Source of the DNA: Stentor roeselii
Taxonomy: Eukaryota > Ciliophora > Heterotrichea > Heterotrichida > Stentoridae
Direction of reading: 5' to 3'
Length of the DNA stretch: 64,000 nt
Assembly (NCBI GenBank): GCA_006503475.1
Contig: RSEH01000003.1
Coordinates: 62,001-126,000, forward strand
This document shows, piece after piece, positions 28,900-38,568 of this stretch. Made by a program: the position numbers and the translations under genes. Position 1 is the first letter of the stretch. Every line of letters begins with the position of its first letter. The notes beneath the pieces were generated by a model, which searched no databases, was not told the DNA's origin, and worked only from the letters and a program-made list of their open reading frames with translations.

Positions 28900-31057
28900 A
28901 GTTAGAAATTATGAATGATGGAGATTTGAAACAAAAGTAATGAGGATATAACAATTTCAATATTTTGAAAGCGAGAGATATGGATTTTTTTAGGTTTAGT
29001 TATTAATAAGGGTAATGAAGAGATAAACTTGGTAGAATAATATCAGTCTTTATAATGATGATCAATCATATTGTGCCTGTGAAGTGCAAGAATAGGTATC
29101 ACAATTTAAGATTTATAGAATGACTAGAAATGCTCATCAACTGGATTACTTTTATAGTCTCGTAACTTTAAATAGATAGTATTTTTAGTTTTTCAGTAAG
29201 AGATGCATCTTTAAGTTGAAAAGATCAAAAAACACCGGTTTTTACCTGTTTGTAAGAGAAAATTTCGGACTAATTCATTTAAGCTAATTCCAGATTTGTT
29301 CTATGAAAATTTTTATTCACTAGTGCAGGGATTAATGTAGAGTGTAGCGAATTTCACTTCTTGGCCCCTAAAGAAAGTAGTTTTACGTGCGAAGGTTTTA
29401 AATGAGATCTCTATGAAACTAACAGAAAAAATCAAGTATACTTGAACTAAATATTTTATCATTCAATTTTATTCAATTTCTTAATATGCCTAGTTTTACT
29501 GATGTCGTTGGGCTGAATTTAAGTGCGTAGTTAAAACCTTCAAAAAAATAATGAATTCAAATTAATATCAGGATTTGTTTAACAACCAATATTTATGAAT
29601 CAATTAATTATCAAGAGTTCTTGAAATTCTGTCATGCGAGCTAAAAGTCTTTTATAGAGAGTTTATAATTAAACTGTGAGAAAATTGAAATCATTATTAG
29701 ACCTCAAAAAGTTTGATAAAGTAGCACTTTTCTTAATACAAAAATTTAAGCCTATCAAAAAATGATCAATAAAAAACTAAATGGCTCATCCATAACAAAA
29801 TAACAGCAAAAAATTTTGTCCTTCAATACCTGATAAAGGGAAAATATGAAATTTTTTAGATAATGAAGCAAAAATATTTTTTCTAGTTGTTTTTTAGGGC
29901 CCTATCGATTTTTTTATGCTTAATATTTTAAATCCTTCTAGTTACACTAGAGTCTTGGCCAGCTTAAAAAAGCTTGCTAATGATTCTTTAATATTAAACA
30001 TCAATTTTATAATAAAACTAAAATCTGGAGGTTCAAACCTTAGATCATTTCTTCATTAATCAGTCTAGAATTATCTTCTTTGTCATTGTAAAAGTCCTGC
30101 TTTGAGTAGACCAGGTGTCTTGAAAAAATGGCTCTTAAGGGCTTAGGATTTTATCAAGGCTTTAAGTATAAGAATTTAAGGTATACTCCACTATGATTGG
30201 ATCTTAGATTTGAAGATTTATCGAATTCGAGATACTGCTGATAATTTTTTGAAGGGTTTTAATATAAAGAATGAAGCTTACATGGAGACACTTATTGAAG
30301 ATTACCGAAGAAAATTTTCGAATACTTCTTAGTGTATACTTTCTATGTAATTATTGGTTTTTTCATCAAGATCTCTTTAAGCTGCTTAAAGAAGTATTTA
30401 TTAGCATAAAAATTATTAAGAGATTCCATCTTACTATCTAATCAAATATTGGATTCTTGATAAATGGGCCTAGCTTAGACTGATAAATCAACTCCATTAT
30501 AAATTCACTTAGATTCTGATAATAATAGACTTTTAGAAAGAGTAAAAAATCAATTCTAATCTTTATACATAAAACTATAAATAATCATATAAGAGAAAGT
30601 TGAATGAGTAATCAAGCTTACTTCACTAATATAACTCGAAAACAATATCTCTACTATTAAATTATTTAAACTCCTATGAAATATAAAATATTTGTATAAA
30701 AACATTAAATTCTAATATGCTGAATGTATTTATATATTCATGTCCACTCTTCCTGAAAACCCTTCACAATTAAACAAAAATCTCCCAAGTAATAACCTAA
30801 TATAATCTCATAATAATCTAAATATTCCACTTCTTCCTTTCATCTCTCACAGTCTCACTAAACCAAAAAAATTAAAATTCAACAACTAAATCACCTAAAA
30901 TTAAAACCCCAATCCTTTTCCACTTCTCCACCCTTCAATCTTTCGCTAAATCCAACCTTTCAAAACCAGAAAATTAATTAAAAATCTAAAAAATTAATAT
31001 TCCCTAAACATCTTTCCTACGTCAGCTATTTTAATGGTTCCAAAATTATTATAAAAA
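28900..31057. other. Gene-poor AT-rich stretch with relics
   Basis: No intact gene in 2.2 kb. A plus-strand relic lies at 30110-30332. Weaker coding-like snippets lie at 29096-29179 and 29189-29287 (the latter includes KNTGFYLFVREN). The last 250 bp become C-rich and T-rich before the pyranose-oxidase gene and probably hold its promoter. Confidence 0.55.
30110..30332 (+). pseudogene. Plus-strand gene relic with one frame change
   Basis: The first frame reads CLEKMALKGLGFYQGFKYKN and LRYTPL, then TGA at 30194-30196. A second frame overlapping it continues YDWILDLKIYRIRDTADNFL, then FNIKNEAYMETLIEDYRRKF, ending at TAG 30330-30332. The two segments abut with one frame shift. No 15-nt intron joins them. 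No family is recognised. Confidence 0.45.
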
Positions 31058-32686
31058 ATGCCAGGTTTATTCAAGAAACCACAAAACCTCGCCACTGAAG
31101 AGTCATGCGACGTATTCATCGTCGGCAGTGGTCCAATCGGGGCCTATTACGCAAGAACCATATTCGAGAACCGTCCAAACCTGAAGATCTTAATGGCTGA
31201 AATCGGTGCAAATTATTCATCAAAATACGGGACAAATGCTAAAAATGCTTATATTTTTAACTCAGGTGACGATGGTCTGGACATTCTTTCCCACATAGTG
31301 AAAGGTGAACTGGTTCCGATATCAAGTCCAATTCGTCAGCCATGGCCTGAAAGTTTAGAGCCGAGGTCTCAGCCGCCTTCGCCTCCGCCTCACTACAGGA
31401 TCAACGGTTCTAACCCAGATCAGAAGGATTGGAACAATATGCCTTCCGCAAGTGCCTCTTACCAAGTCGGAGGAATGGGCGGGCACTGGACTTGCTGCAC
31501 TCCTCGACCATATAATGACGAGTTACCTACAGAGTACCCTACTTCTGAATTTGAAGGACTACTTGAAGAAGCAGAAAGAATTTTTAATACGAATCAAGAA
31601 TCTTTTGCTGATTCTATAAGAGGACAAATCATGGTCGAAGAATTGAATAAAGAGTTTCATGAGTTGAAAGGACCGAGACAAGTTCAGATGCTTCCTCTTG
31701 CGTGTAAAAAAGATAGCAAAAGTGGGTATATCAGATGGCATGGACCTGATGATTTATTCGGACCTTTAGCGACACCTAATGGGGTTTCTGCAGATCGATT
31801 CCAGCTATGGGAAGAACATATTGTTAGAAAACTTCAAATTGATAGTAATAACAATATCGTTGCTGCTGAAGTTGAACATTTACCGAGTAGGACTAAAAAA
31901 CTGGTAAAGGCTAAACATTTTATTGTTGCTGGAGGAGCTTTTAGCACTCCTCAACTTTTGTGGAATTCAGGGATTAGACCGAAGGCACTTGGACATTACT
32001 TGAATGAACATCCGATGTGCTTTACACAAATTGTGTTGAGTAGAGATCTGGTCTTGAAATGCAAAAATTTATATCATAGGAGATGTAAAGATGCTGGATT
32101 AGACCCTGATCCTTATTCTATTCCAGATGATGATCCTATTCCTAATGTTTGGATTCCTTATTCGGATAATCATCCTTATCACTGTCAAGTACATAGAGAC
32201 TCTTTTCCGTATTCGACTTTACCTGAAAATCTTGGAGTTGATAGAAGGTTGATCATTGATTTGAGGTGGTTCACGAAAAAGGAAATTAGATATGAAGATA
32301 GGATCAAGTTCTCTTCTAATCATAAGGATATGCATGGAATGCCTCAGGTCACTTTTGAATATGGATTATCAGCTAGGGATGAAGAAGTTGTTGCTGGAGC
32401 TTTAAAAGATATGCAAAGAGCTGCTGGTGCACTTGGTGGGTACTTACCTGGATCTCCACCACTACTATTACCAAGGGGAAGCAGTCTACATTATATGGGA
32501 CTTTACAGGGTTGGTCTTGACTGCAATACCTCAGTTTGTGATATTGATTCAAAAGTATGGGGATACAATAATTTGTATTTGGGTGGAAATGGCATTATTC
32601 CTACGTCTAATACTTGTAACAGCACTTTAACTAGTCTTGCCATTGCGATAAGAGGTGCTAAAAAGTTACTACAAAAGTTAATTTAG
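31058..32686 (+). CDS. Pyranose 2-oxidase-like GMC flavoenzyme, 542 aa
   Basis: An FAD Rossmann fold opens the protein (VFIVGSGPIGAYYARTIFEN). GGMGGHWTCCTPRP matches the flavinylation motif of fungal pyranose 2-oxidase (GGMSTHWTCATPR), placing the covalent FAD histidine at H143. The substrate-loop region HRDSFPYSTL matches HRDAFSYGAV. SLHYMGLYRVG keeps the catalytic His (H478, equivalent to His548 of the Trametes enzyme), and CNSTLTSLAIAIR keeps the catalytic Asn (N521, equivalent to Asn593). The C-terminal LYLGGNGIIPT block is also typical. Such enzymes oxidise C2 or C3 of sugars or glycosides, reducing O2 to H2O2. No signal peptide or PTS1 is visible. It is isolated between gene-poor stretches. 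Confidence 0.9.
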   Translation: MPGLFKKPQNLATEESCDVFIVGSGPIGAYYARTIFENRPNLKILMAEIGANYSSKYGTNAKNAYIFNSGDDGLDILSHIVKGELVPISSPIRQPWPESLEPRSQPPSPPPHYRINGSNPDQKDWNNMPSASASYQVGGMGGHWTCCTPRPYNDELPTEYPTSEFEGLLEEAERIFNTNQESFADSIRGQIMVEELNKEFHELKGPRQVQMLPLACKKDSKSGYIRWHGPDDLFGPLATPNGVSADRFQLWEEHIVRKLQIDSNNNIVAAEVEHLPSRTKKLVKAKHFIVAGGAFSTPQLLWNSGIRPKALGHYLNEHPMCFTQIVLSRDLVLKCKNLYHRRCKDAGLDPDPYSIPDDDPIPNVWIPYSDNHPYHCQVHRDSFPYSTLPENLGVDRRLIIDLRWFTKKEIRYEDRIKFSSNHKDMHGMPQVTFEYGLSARDEEVVAGALKDMQRAAGALGGYLPGSPPLLLPRGSSLHYMGLYRVGLDCNTSVCDIDSKVWGYNNLYLGGNGIIPTSNTCNSTLTSLAIAIRGAKKLLQKLI

Positions 32687-33381
32687 GTTCTAAGTTAGGG
32701 AAATAGTTTTTTTGAAATTTTGAGTTTATCATATATAATTTTTATAAAAATTTCAAAATTTTCATGAGAAAAAATACAAATTTTTAATTGCTCATGATGA
32801 AGTTGTTCTAGTTTTAATTCGAATTTTCACGTTTAAGAACTAATCTGAATCATTTATCTAATCTCTCTTGAACTTTAAAGGAAAAATCAGTATATTCTTA
32901 TGATTCACTCAGTTTATTTATGCAATCTTGAAATTTTAAATACTTTTTCACCTAATGTGATTTCAATTGGTATGAATGTTGAAGGAGATTAGAGGTATAT
33001 GCTTACTTAATCATCACTCTCTTGTTAATTTTTGCTTAGTTCATATGTGACCAGAAACTCCTGATAATGCACTGGCACAGTCCTGGTACTATCTTTGACT
33101 GTCCTTGTACTTCCCAGCTACTGCGTCTAACAAAATTATTATAAAATTCACAATACATTCTCCAAATATTAAAAAATATCTAGACTAATACATATCTGAA
33201 AATCACTAAAAAATTGAAAAATAACTATTTTTCTATAAACATTTATATAAATTCTATTGAGTCTATTAAAGAAACTAGTAATTTCCACCAATCTCGAATT
33301 CCTTCAAATCTTCCTTAAAAAAATTTAAAAACCGTCTAAAAAATCCAATCTCTCAAAATCCCAGTAAATAAAACACAATAA
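32687..33381. other. Intergenic, 695 bp, nothing recognised
   Basis: AT-rich except for a patch near 33060-33125 that contains two similar pieces, GTCCTGGTACT and GTCCTTGTACT. No open frame of note, RNA gene or defined site is visible. The last part should hold the promoter of the PP2C-like gene. Confidence 0.5.
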
Positions 33382-34683
33382 ATGGGATGCTTTAAATCCA
33401 AACCTAAAATCGGTTTCAAAGTAATCGAAGACTACAAGACCGAACTATCTTATCCCAGGACAATTTCAATCCAAATAAAGAAAAAGGGTTCAAGAGGAAG
33501 AGTGCAATCAGTAGAAACTGTGACAATAAGCCACACAGAGCCAATGCTCTGCGTTTCTGAAGACATTAGCATAAACTTCTTGACATGGTGTTCAGGTATT
33601 CAATAAGCAGCTTGTGTCCTTCCTGGAATTGACCCTCATGAAAAAATATTCAAAATCTGTCAAGATCTTTGCTTTTTCTCGAGTGATGGTCGCTCTATTA
33701 TTCTGGGTCTTTTTGATGGACATGGCAAAGAAGGAGAACACCTTGTTAACTTTTGTATCAAAGAATCAGATGATTTTTTTCATAAACGAATGGGAGACTT
33801 TGATGATAAACCTTTGGAATTCTTGCAAAATTTGATAAAAAATCTGGTAAAGACCTTGAAATCTCGAAATGTTGATACGAAAAGTTCAGGCTGCTCATGT
33901 GTGATTTCTTTAATACACAAAGATGCTTTGTTTACTGCGAATATTGGGAACTCCAGATCAATTCTTGGTACATATCGCAGCAACATCGAAATAGACCAAA
34001 GACACATCACAGCAATGCAAGAACAAAACTTTTTAAAAGACCTATCAAAACGTCGAAGAAGTTCACTAACGCGTCAACCCTTCGCCTACCAGTTAACAAA
34101 AGACCACATGACTTCAAACCAAGAGGAATTCATGAGAATCCTAAAAGCAGGAGGCAGGTTATTAAAACCAGAATCAAAACCAGGAGAAAAAGAAATGCCT
34201 TACAAAGTTTATCTGCCTCACAGCCAGCTGCCTGGAATAGTTGTGACCAGGTCGATAGGACATTCAATAGCAGAAAGCATTGGAGTCGTTCCTAATCCTA
34301 ACACCAGCAAATATGCCTTGACCGTAGAAGACGAGTTCATTGTTTTAGTCAGTGAAGGAGTTTCTCTCGTCATGGGCAATGACGACATCGTGAATTTCGT
34401 TGCCAAGTATCGAAAAATCGCGAATAGAAAAGTTGAAAATCATTTAGAAGGTGAACGAGTCACTCCAAGTAACTCTTGTATTGCTCAACTTCTTTGTGAG
34501 GAAGCTAGGTATAGATGGATTAGTATTGTTGAGAATGAGGATAGCTTTATTGAAGATATTTCTTGTGTTATACTAGAAATCGATAATCGTGTTGAAAAAA
34601 GATCGAATACTTTTTATAGAATGCAAATCGATCGGATTGGAACTTCAAGAGAAGTGGAAAATAATCGCTTGAATGCTGATTAA
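33382..34683 (+). CDS. PP2C-family phosphatase-like protein with altered metal site, 428 aa
   Basis: Exons 33382-33595 and 33611-34683 join through a phase-1 15-nt intron. The join creates the PP2C block IILGLFDGHGKEGEHL (D107-GHG). Further family blocks are SSGCSCVISLIHKDALFTAN, PGIVVTRSIGHSIAESIGVV and DEFIVLVSEGVSLVMGNDDI. The N terminus MGCFKSK is a strong N-myristoylation and palmitoylation signal, suggesting a membrane or ciliary location. Several acidic residues usual in the family are changed: GDSR to GNSR (N185), RSxGD to RSIGH (H288), SDG to SEG (E319) and DN/DD-I to EDI. Activity may be weak or lost. The uninterrupted exon 2 frame alone lacks the DGHG motif. Confidence 0.82.
33596..33610 (+). 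other. 15-nt intron of PP2C-like gene
   Basis: GTATTCAATAAGCAG, phase 1. Splicing gives CS-A-CVLPGIDPHEK and brings the FDGHG frame into line with the rest. A at position 10; acceptor CAG. Confidence 0.9.
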
Positions 34684-34814
34684 GTATTATTTTAATTATT
34701 TACCTTTCAAACCTGTTTAAATGAAGGTTTAAATAAAACTTTATCATTTTAAAATTTGAATTTCATGTTAAGCTTGACCTTCTTAACTAATAAGATCCAA
34801 TAAATAAGCCTATT

Positions 34815-36290
34815 ATGAAAACCAACACTTTTTACAAGTACATTCCTCGAGAAATCATCAAGATTCCACTCAACAAATGCTCAAATATCGGAGAAAATTC
34901 TTATTCCAGCTCAAGTATCGACTCAGAAAGACTTCCTTCCAGGAAAGTAAGTCCAAAAAACTCATTCTTTATATCTCTTGAACTAGAACTAAAAAAAGTT
35001 CTGCCTGAAACAATCATTCGAAATGAATCAGATTTAAAAAAAGCCATAAAAACCTTGACTTCCAAACTAATTTCAGGAAACTTTCCTTGTAAAACTTGCC
35101 AGGAAAGGTCAGAAATGATTGAAAAATCAAATAACGACCTTCATCAACAGAAGAAAGCGGCTCTAGACGAAATGGAAAATTTGAAAGAAATGAAAGCCCA
35201 GGTAAAAAAATATGAAAATTTGCTAAAAACTAAAGAAAAAAATTTAGAACTTCAGAGAATCAACTTGTCAGAAAACAGCGAAATCCTTGAAAAAAAGAGT
35301 CAAATGATTGAAAAAAATAAGAGAGTTTTTGAAGCTGAAAAAGAAAAAATCAAAGAAGAAAGATTGAAACTTGAAGAGGATAAAATTTGGTTCAATAAAA
35401 AATTTAAAAAATTAGATGAACAATACTTTTATGCCAATCGTGAACTCACTGAAAGAGAATTTAGAGAATCTTCTGAACTTCCTACTAAAGAAAAGCAAGA
35501 AATCCTGATTAAAACAGAAGAACTCAACCAAACCCTCCTAGAAATCAAGCAAAAACATCAGATTGTCATGGAAATCATTGAAAAATTCGGTGAAATGAAA
35601 GGAAAATTCGAAGAAAACCAGAAAAATTTCGAAATAATCATAAAAGAAAAACTTTCAAAAGACCAGGCAAAAGAATTAAAAAATAAAGAAAAACTGAAGA
35701 AAATCAAACAAAAGGTCAAGACGATGGAAGAGAAAATGAAAGAATTAATCAATAAAAATAATGACTTAAGTTTCATTAGAACCGAGGAAGTCACTGAGAA
35801 GTACATCACGAAAACCCCCAGCGAGACTGACTCTGAAGATAAAGATTTGATGATAAGGAAATACAAAGATAAATGTCAAAAACTTGAAGAAAGCTTGTTT
35901 AAAAAAAGAATCGAACTTCAAGATGTGAATTGTTTAACTGATGAAATCGCAGAGAAGACTAAGGATTTTGAAGTTAGGGAAAAAGAACTGATTTCTATGC
36001 AGGAGGAAATTAAGAAGGAAAAAATTGATATTGGAAAAACTGCTGAATATTTGCAGGATATTTGGATGCAGCTTGAACAGAAGAGGAATGAATTGGATTT
36101 GGAGAAACAGATTATTCAAACTGAAAAAGAAGCTAATCAGACCTTTGGTAAGAGGGAGAGTGTTGGGAAGGATAAAAAGGGGATAAATATTAGCAGTGCT
36201 ATTCCTTTAATTCCATCTCTTAATGAGAGGAGAGAAAGTTATCATTTTACGGATGAAAATTTAATTGTTAGGATAAATGAGAAAAAGTAA
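34815..36290 (+). CDS. Long coiled-coil protein with N-terminal CxxC, 491 aa
   Basis: A Ser-rich head leads into C-K-T-C (PCKTCQERSEMIEKSNNDLH) at about residues 94-97. A nearly continuous Lys/Glu-rich coiled coil follows from about 105 to 460. No motor or membrane segment is seen. A similar C-x2-C directly before a coiled coil occurs in the kinesin-14 protein nearby (CSNCENF). Probably cytoskeletal; I cannot name a family. The gene is convergent with the next one, with 15 bp between the ends. Confidence 0.7.
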   Translation: MKTNTFYKYIPREIIKIPLNKCSNIGENSYSSSSIDSERLPSRKVSPKNSFFISLELELKKVLPETIIRNESDLKKAIKTLTSKLISGNFPCKTCQERSEMIEKSNNDLHQQKKAALDEMENLKEMKAQVKKYENLLKTKEKNLELQRINLSENSEILEKKSQMIEKNKRVFEAEKEKIKEERLKLEEDKIWFNKKFKKLDEQYFYANRELTEREFRESSELPTKEKQEILIKTEELNQTLLEIKQKHQIVMEIIEKFGEMKGKFEENQKNFEIIIKEKLSKDQAKELKNKEKLKKIKQKVKTMEEKMKELINKNNDLSFIRTEEVTEKYITKTPSETDSEDKDLMIRKYKDKCQKLEESLFKKRIELQDVNCLTDEIAEKTKDFEVREKELISMQEEIKKEKIDIGKTAEYLQDIWMQLEQKRNELDLEKQIIQTEKEANQTFGKRESVGKDKKGINISSAIPLIPSLNERRESYHFTDENLIVRINEKK

Positions 36291-36305
36291 AAAACTTAGA
36301 ACTTA

Positions 36306-38420
36306 TCATAAATACTTAATTAGTTCCAACAACCCAACACCCCCACTCCCATCAACAACACCGACAGATACCCTAGCCCTAGCAGGAATCATTAAAAATT
36401 CCGAAAAAACCTTATTCCTCCCAATAACATTTTTCCCTCCACTATCCATAATAACCTCTCCATTGACATTAAACTGTACCCTGCACTTTTTCTTATAAAA
36501 CAATGCAAAGTTCATAAAATAAACTCCAGTGCACAATACAATAATACTTGTCTTATCCTTTTCCCAAAGCAAGTTCTCCGGATGAGTATTCACATTTTGT
36601 ACTTCCCAAGGCACCAAATTATTCGCTTTAACCTCTCCACTCTTCCAATTCCATCTTCCGACCTGCCAAGTCTGCTGAACAATCTGCAAACTAGAAAAAA
36701 TTCCTGAAATTGTTTCATTTTCAGCTTTTCCATCGAGTTCTTTGTGAATTTCAACTAAAGCTGTGTTGATATCTTCAATGTTTGCCTTGTTTTCAATCAA
36801 AGCTAGGATTTCTTTGTTGCCTAGTTTGGACTTTTGATCGTTTTGAAGAGATTCTTGAAGTGATAATAAGGATGAAAGCTGGGAGGATAAAAATGATGAA
36901 TTCGCTTTTTGCTCGGATTTTAAAAGGTCTATGTCTTGAAGAATTGCTTGGATTGTTAGGTGGAAGGTTGAAAGGTCTGGTGATGATTCGAATACGGTCA
37001 CGGATTTTGAATGCTTTTCTTTTTTTGATGGTGGTTTTAGATCTGGCTTTAATTCTGGCTTTGTTTCTATCGGTTTGAAGGTCAGAGGTTTTTTGTCTTT
37101 TAAGTATTCGATTTTTGATTTTAGCTCGGATATTGATAAGGATATTAGGGATAGATCTTCTTTGCTGGATTTTTGATCTTTTAGAGTCGTTATGTCGGAT
37201 TTTAAGGAAGATAGGTCGGATTTTTTCACGAAGGAATTGGAAAGACTGTCCTTAACTTGATTAACCTGGTCTTCTACAGCAGATACCATATCCTTCACTT
37301 CACTTTTAACTTGGCTCATCGAATTTTTCAAAAACTGTGCATGATCAATCGTATCTTTTTTCCTATCTTCCAAAACTTCAAGAATTTGACTTCTAATTTT
37401 AGTAACATCTTCAGAAAGTCTGCTAATTAAATCTCCATTAAATCCGTTTTTTTTTTCTTGATTTTTCAAATCTTTTTTAAACTCAATCAAGACAGTTTTA
37501 AAGTCCTTCGAAATTTTTTCTTGTAATTCTTCCAAATGTTTAATATCAGCTTTTTGCTTAATCCCTTCATACAAATTTTCCACTTCAGAATAGTCAACTT
37601 TTTTGTTTAAGGCATTCGTTGTCTGTCTTTTCATGTTTTCGATTTCATTTTTCATTGTTTTCTGCAAATTTGACAAAGAAGACTGGACTGAAGTAATCTT
37701 TTCTTCAAAGGCTTCTTTTTCGAGGTTTGACTGGTTTTGGATTATTTTGTTGGAAAGGTGATTTATTTGATTTTCTACAAATGTCTTGTCACTTTTTACG
37801 TCTATTCTTGATGAAAGGGCTGCAAGGTCTTTAGAATCTGCTTTGAACCTTATTTGGTCTTCTAACTCGCTTTTTATCCACTTTTTAGATGGAAGATCGG
37901 ATAATGCGCTTTGGTCAAGTTTTTTGGAAAGCTCTTCTTGGACTTCTTTCCAGGAAGCTTTTTCGATTAGTTCTAAATGCATTTTTTGTAAGTCTTTTGT
38001 GGAGGATAACTCGATGAATTTTCTTGACAGATCCTCATTAAACTTCTCTATTTTTTTATTGATTTCTTCCACTTCAGAGTAAAACTCTTCAGAGTCGAGT
38101 TTAACTTTCAAATGGTCCAAAGTAACTTTATTCGAAAGTGCAGAGTGCAAGTCTTTCTTCGAAGCCTTTTCTTGTAACAAATTTTTCACCTCCTCCAAAT
38201 CATCCTTCGAAACCTCTGAAGTCCTATCAACATTTTCAGGAATCGAAGAAAGTTGTTTATTAAGATGCGAAATTGATATAGACTGATTCTTTAAGACTTC
38301 AGTAATAGCTTTAAAAGTCATTCTAATAATATCCTGAATTCCTTTCCAATCAGTCACTCCCCCCATCATATCCTCAACCATTCCAACAGAGCAGTCCGAG
38401 ACTTTGAGCGGTAAGTCCAT
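36306..38420 (-). CDS. Coiled-coil protein with C-terminal C1q-like beta domain, 704 aa
   Basis: Residues 1-560 are coiled coil built of repeated SxxDLxxLKxxI-type heptads with many K/D/S residues. The last 120 residues differ: TSIIVLCTGVYFMNFALFYK, CRVQFNVNGEVIMDSGGKNV and a closing GLLELIKYL. This alternation of short beta strands with G-x-Y-x-x-x and V-N-G-E turns resembles a C1q/TNF-like jelly roll at the end of a coiled coil. Some ciliary or basal-body proteins of protists have this plan, but the fold call is only a visual impression. The start is about 150 bp from the divergent kinesin-14 gene. Confidence 0.65.
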   Translation of the reverse strand: MDLPLKVSDCSVGMVEDMMGGVTDWKGIQDIIRMTFKAITEVLKNQSISISHLNKQLSSIPENVDRTSEVSKDDLEEVKNLLQEKASKKDLHSALSNKVTLDHLKVKLDSEEFYSEVEEINKKIEKFNEDLSRKFIELSSTKDLQKMHLELIEKASWKEVQEELSKKLDQSALSDLPSKKWIKSELEDQIRFKADSKDLAALSSRIDVKSDKTFVENQINHLSNKIIQNQSNLEKEAFEEKITSVQSSLSNLQKTMKNEIENMKRQTTNALNKKVDYSEVENLYEGIKQKADIKHLEELQEKISKDFKTVLIEFKKDLKNQEKKNGFNGDLISRLSEDVTKIRSQILEVLEDRKKDTIDHAQFLKNSMSQVKSEVKDMVSAVEDQVNQVKDSLSNSFVKKSDLSSLKSDITTLKDQKSSKEDLSLISLSISELKSKIEYLKDKKPLTFKPIETKPELKPDLKPPSKKEKHSKSVTVFESSPDLSTFHLTIQAILQDIDLLKSEQKANSSFLSSQLSSLLSLQESLQNDQKSKLGNKEILALIENKANIEDINTALVEIHKELDGKAENETISGIFSSLQIVQQTWQVGRWNWKSGEVKANNLVPWEVQNVNTHPENLLWEKDKTSIIVLCTGVYFMNFALFYKKKCRVQFNVNGEVIMDSGGKNVIGRNKVFSEFLMIPARARVSVGVVDGSGGVGLLELIKYL

Positions 38421-38568
38421 ATTGATATTATTACTTCAAGAATTCAAATAAAAAACAACAAAAAACCCTAAAATTTTCTTTTAAAACCTAATAAAAAAAC
38501 ACCCCCATCAAAAATTTACACAAAATCTAAAATGCTAAAGCCCTCCATTTCTGATTCTAAATTCAAAA

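Noticed and set aside
30030-30042. GGTTCAAACC, resembling a tRNA B box
   Set aside because: No A box or cloverleaf can be drawn around it.
32530-32540. Loss of the catalytic His in the pyranose oxidase (Tyr in LYRVG)
   Set aside because: Alignment to the Trametes enzyme places His548 at the earlier His of SLHYMG, which is present; the Tyr replaces a different, non-catalytic His.
33060-33125. GC-richer patch with GTCCTGGTACT and GTCCTTGTACT
   Set aside because: Only two short similar pieces with no open frame or fold; too little to name.
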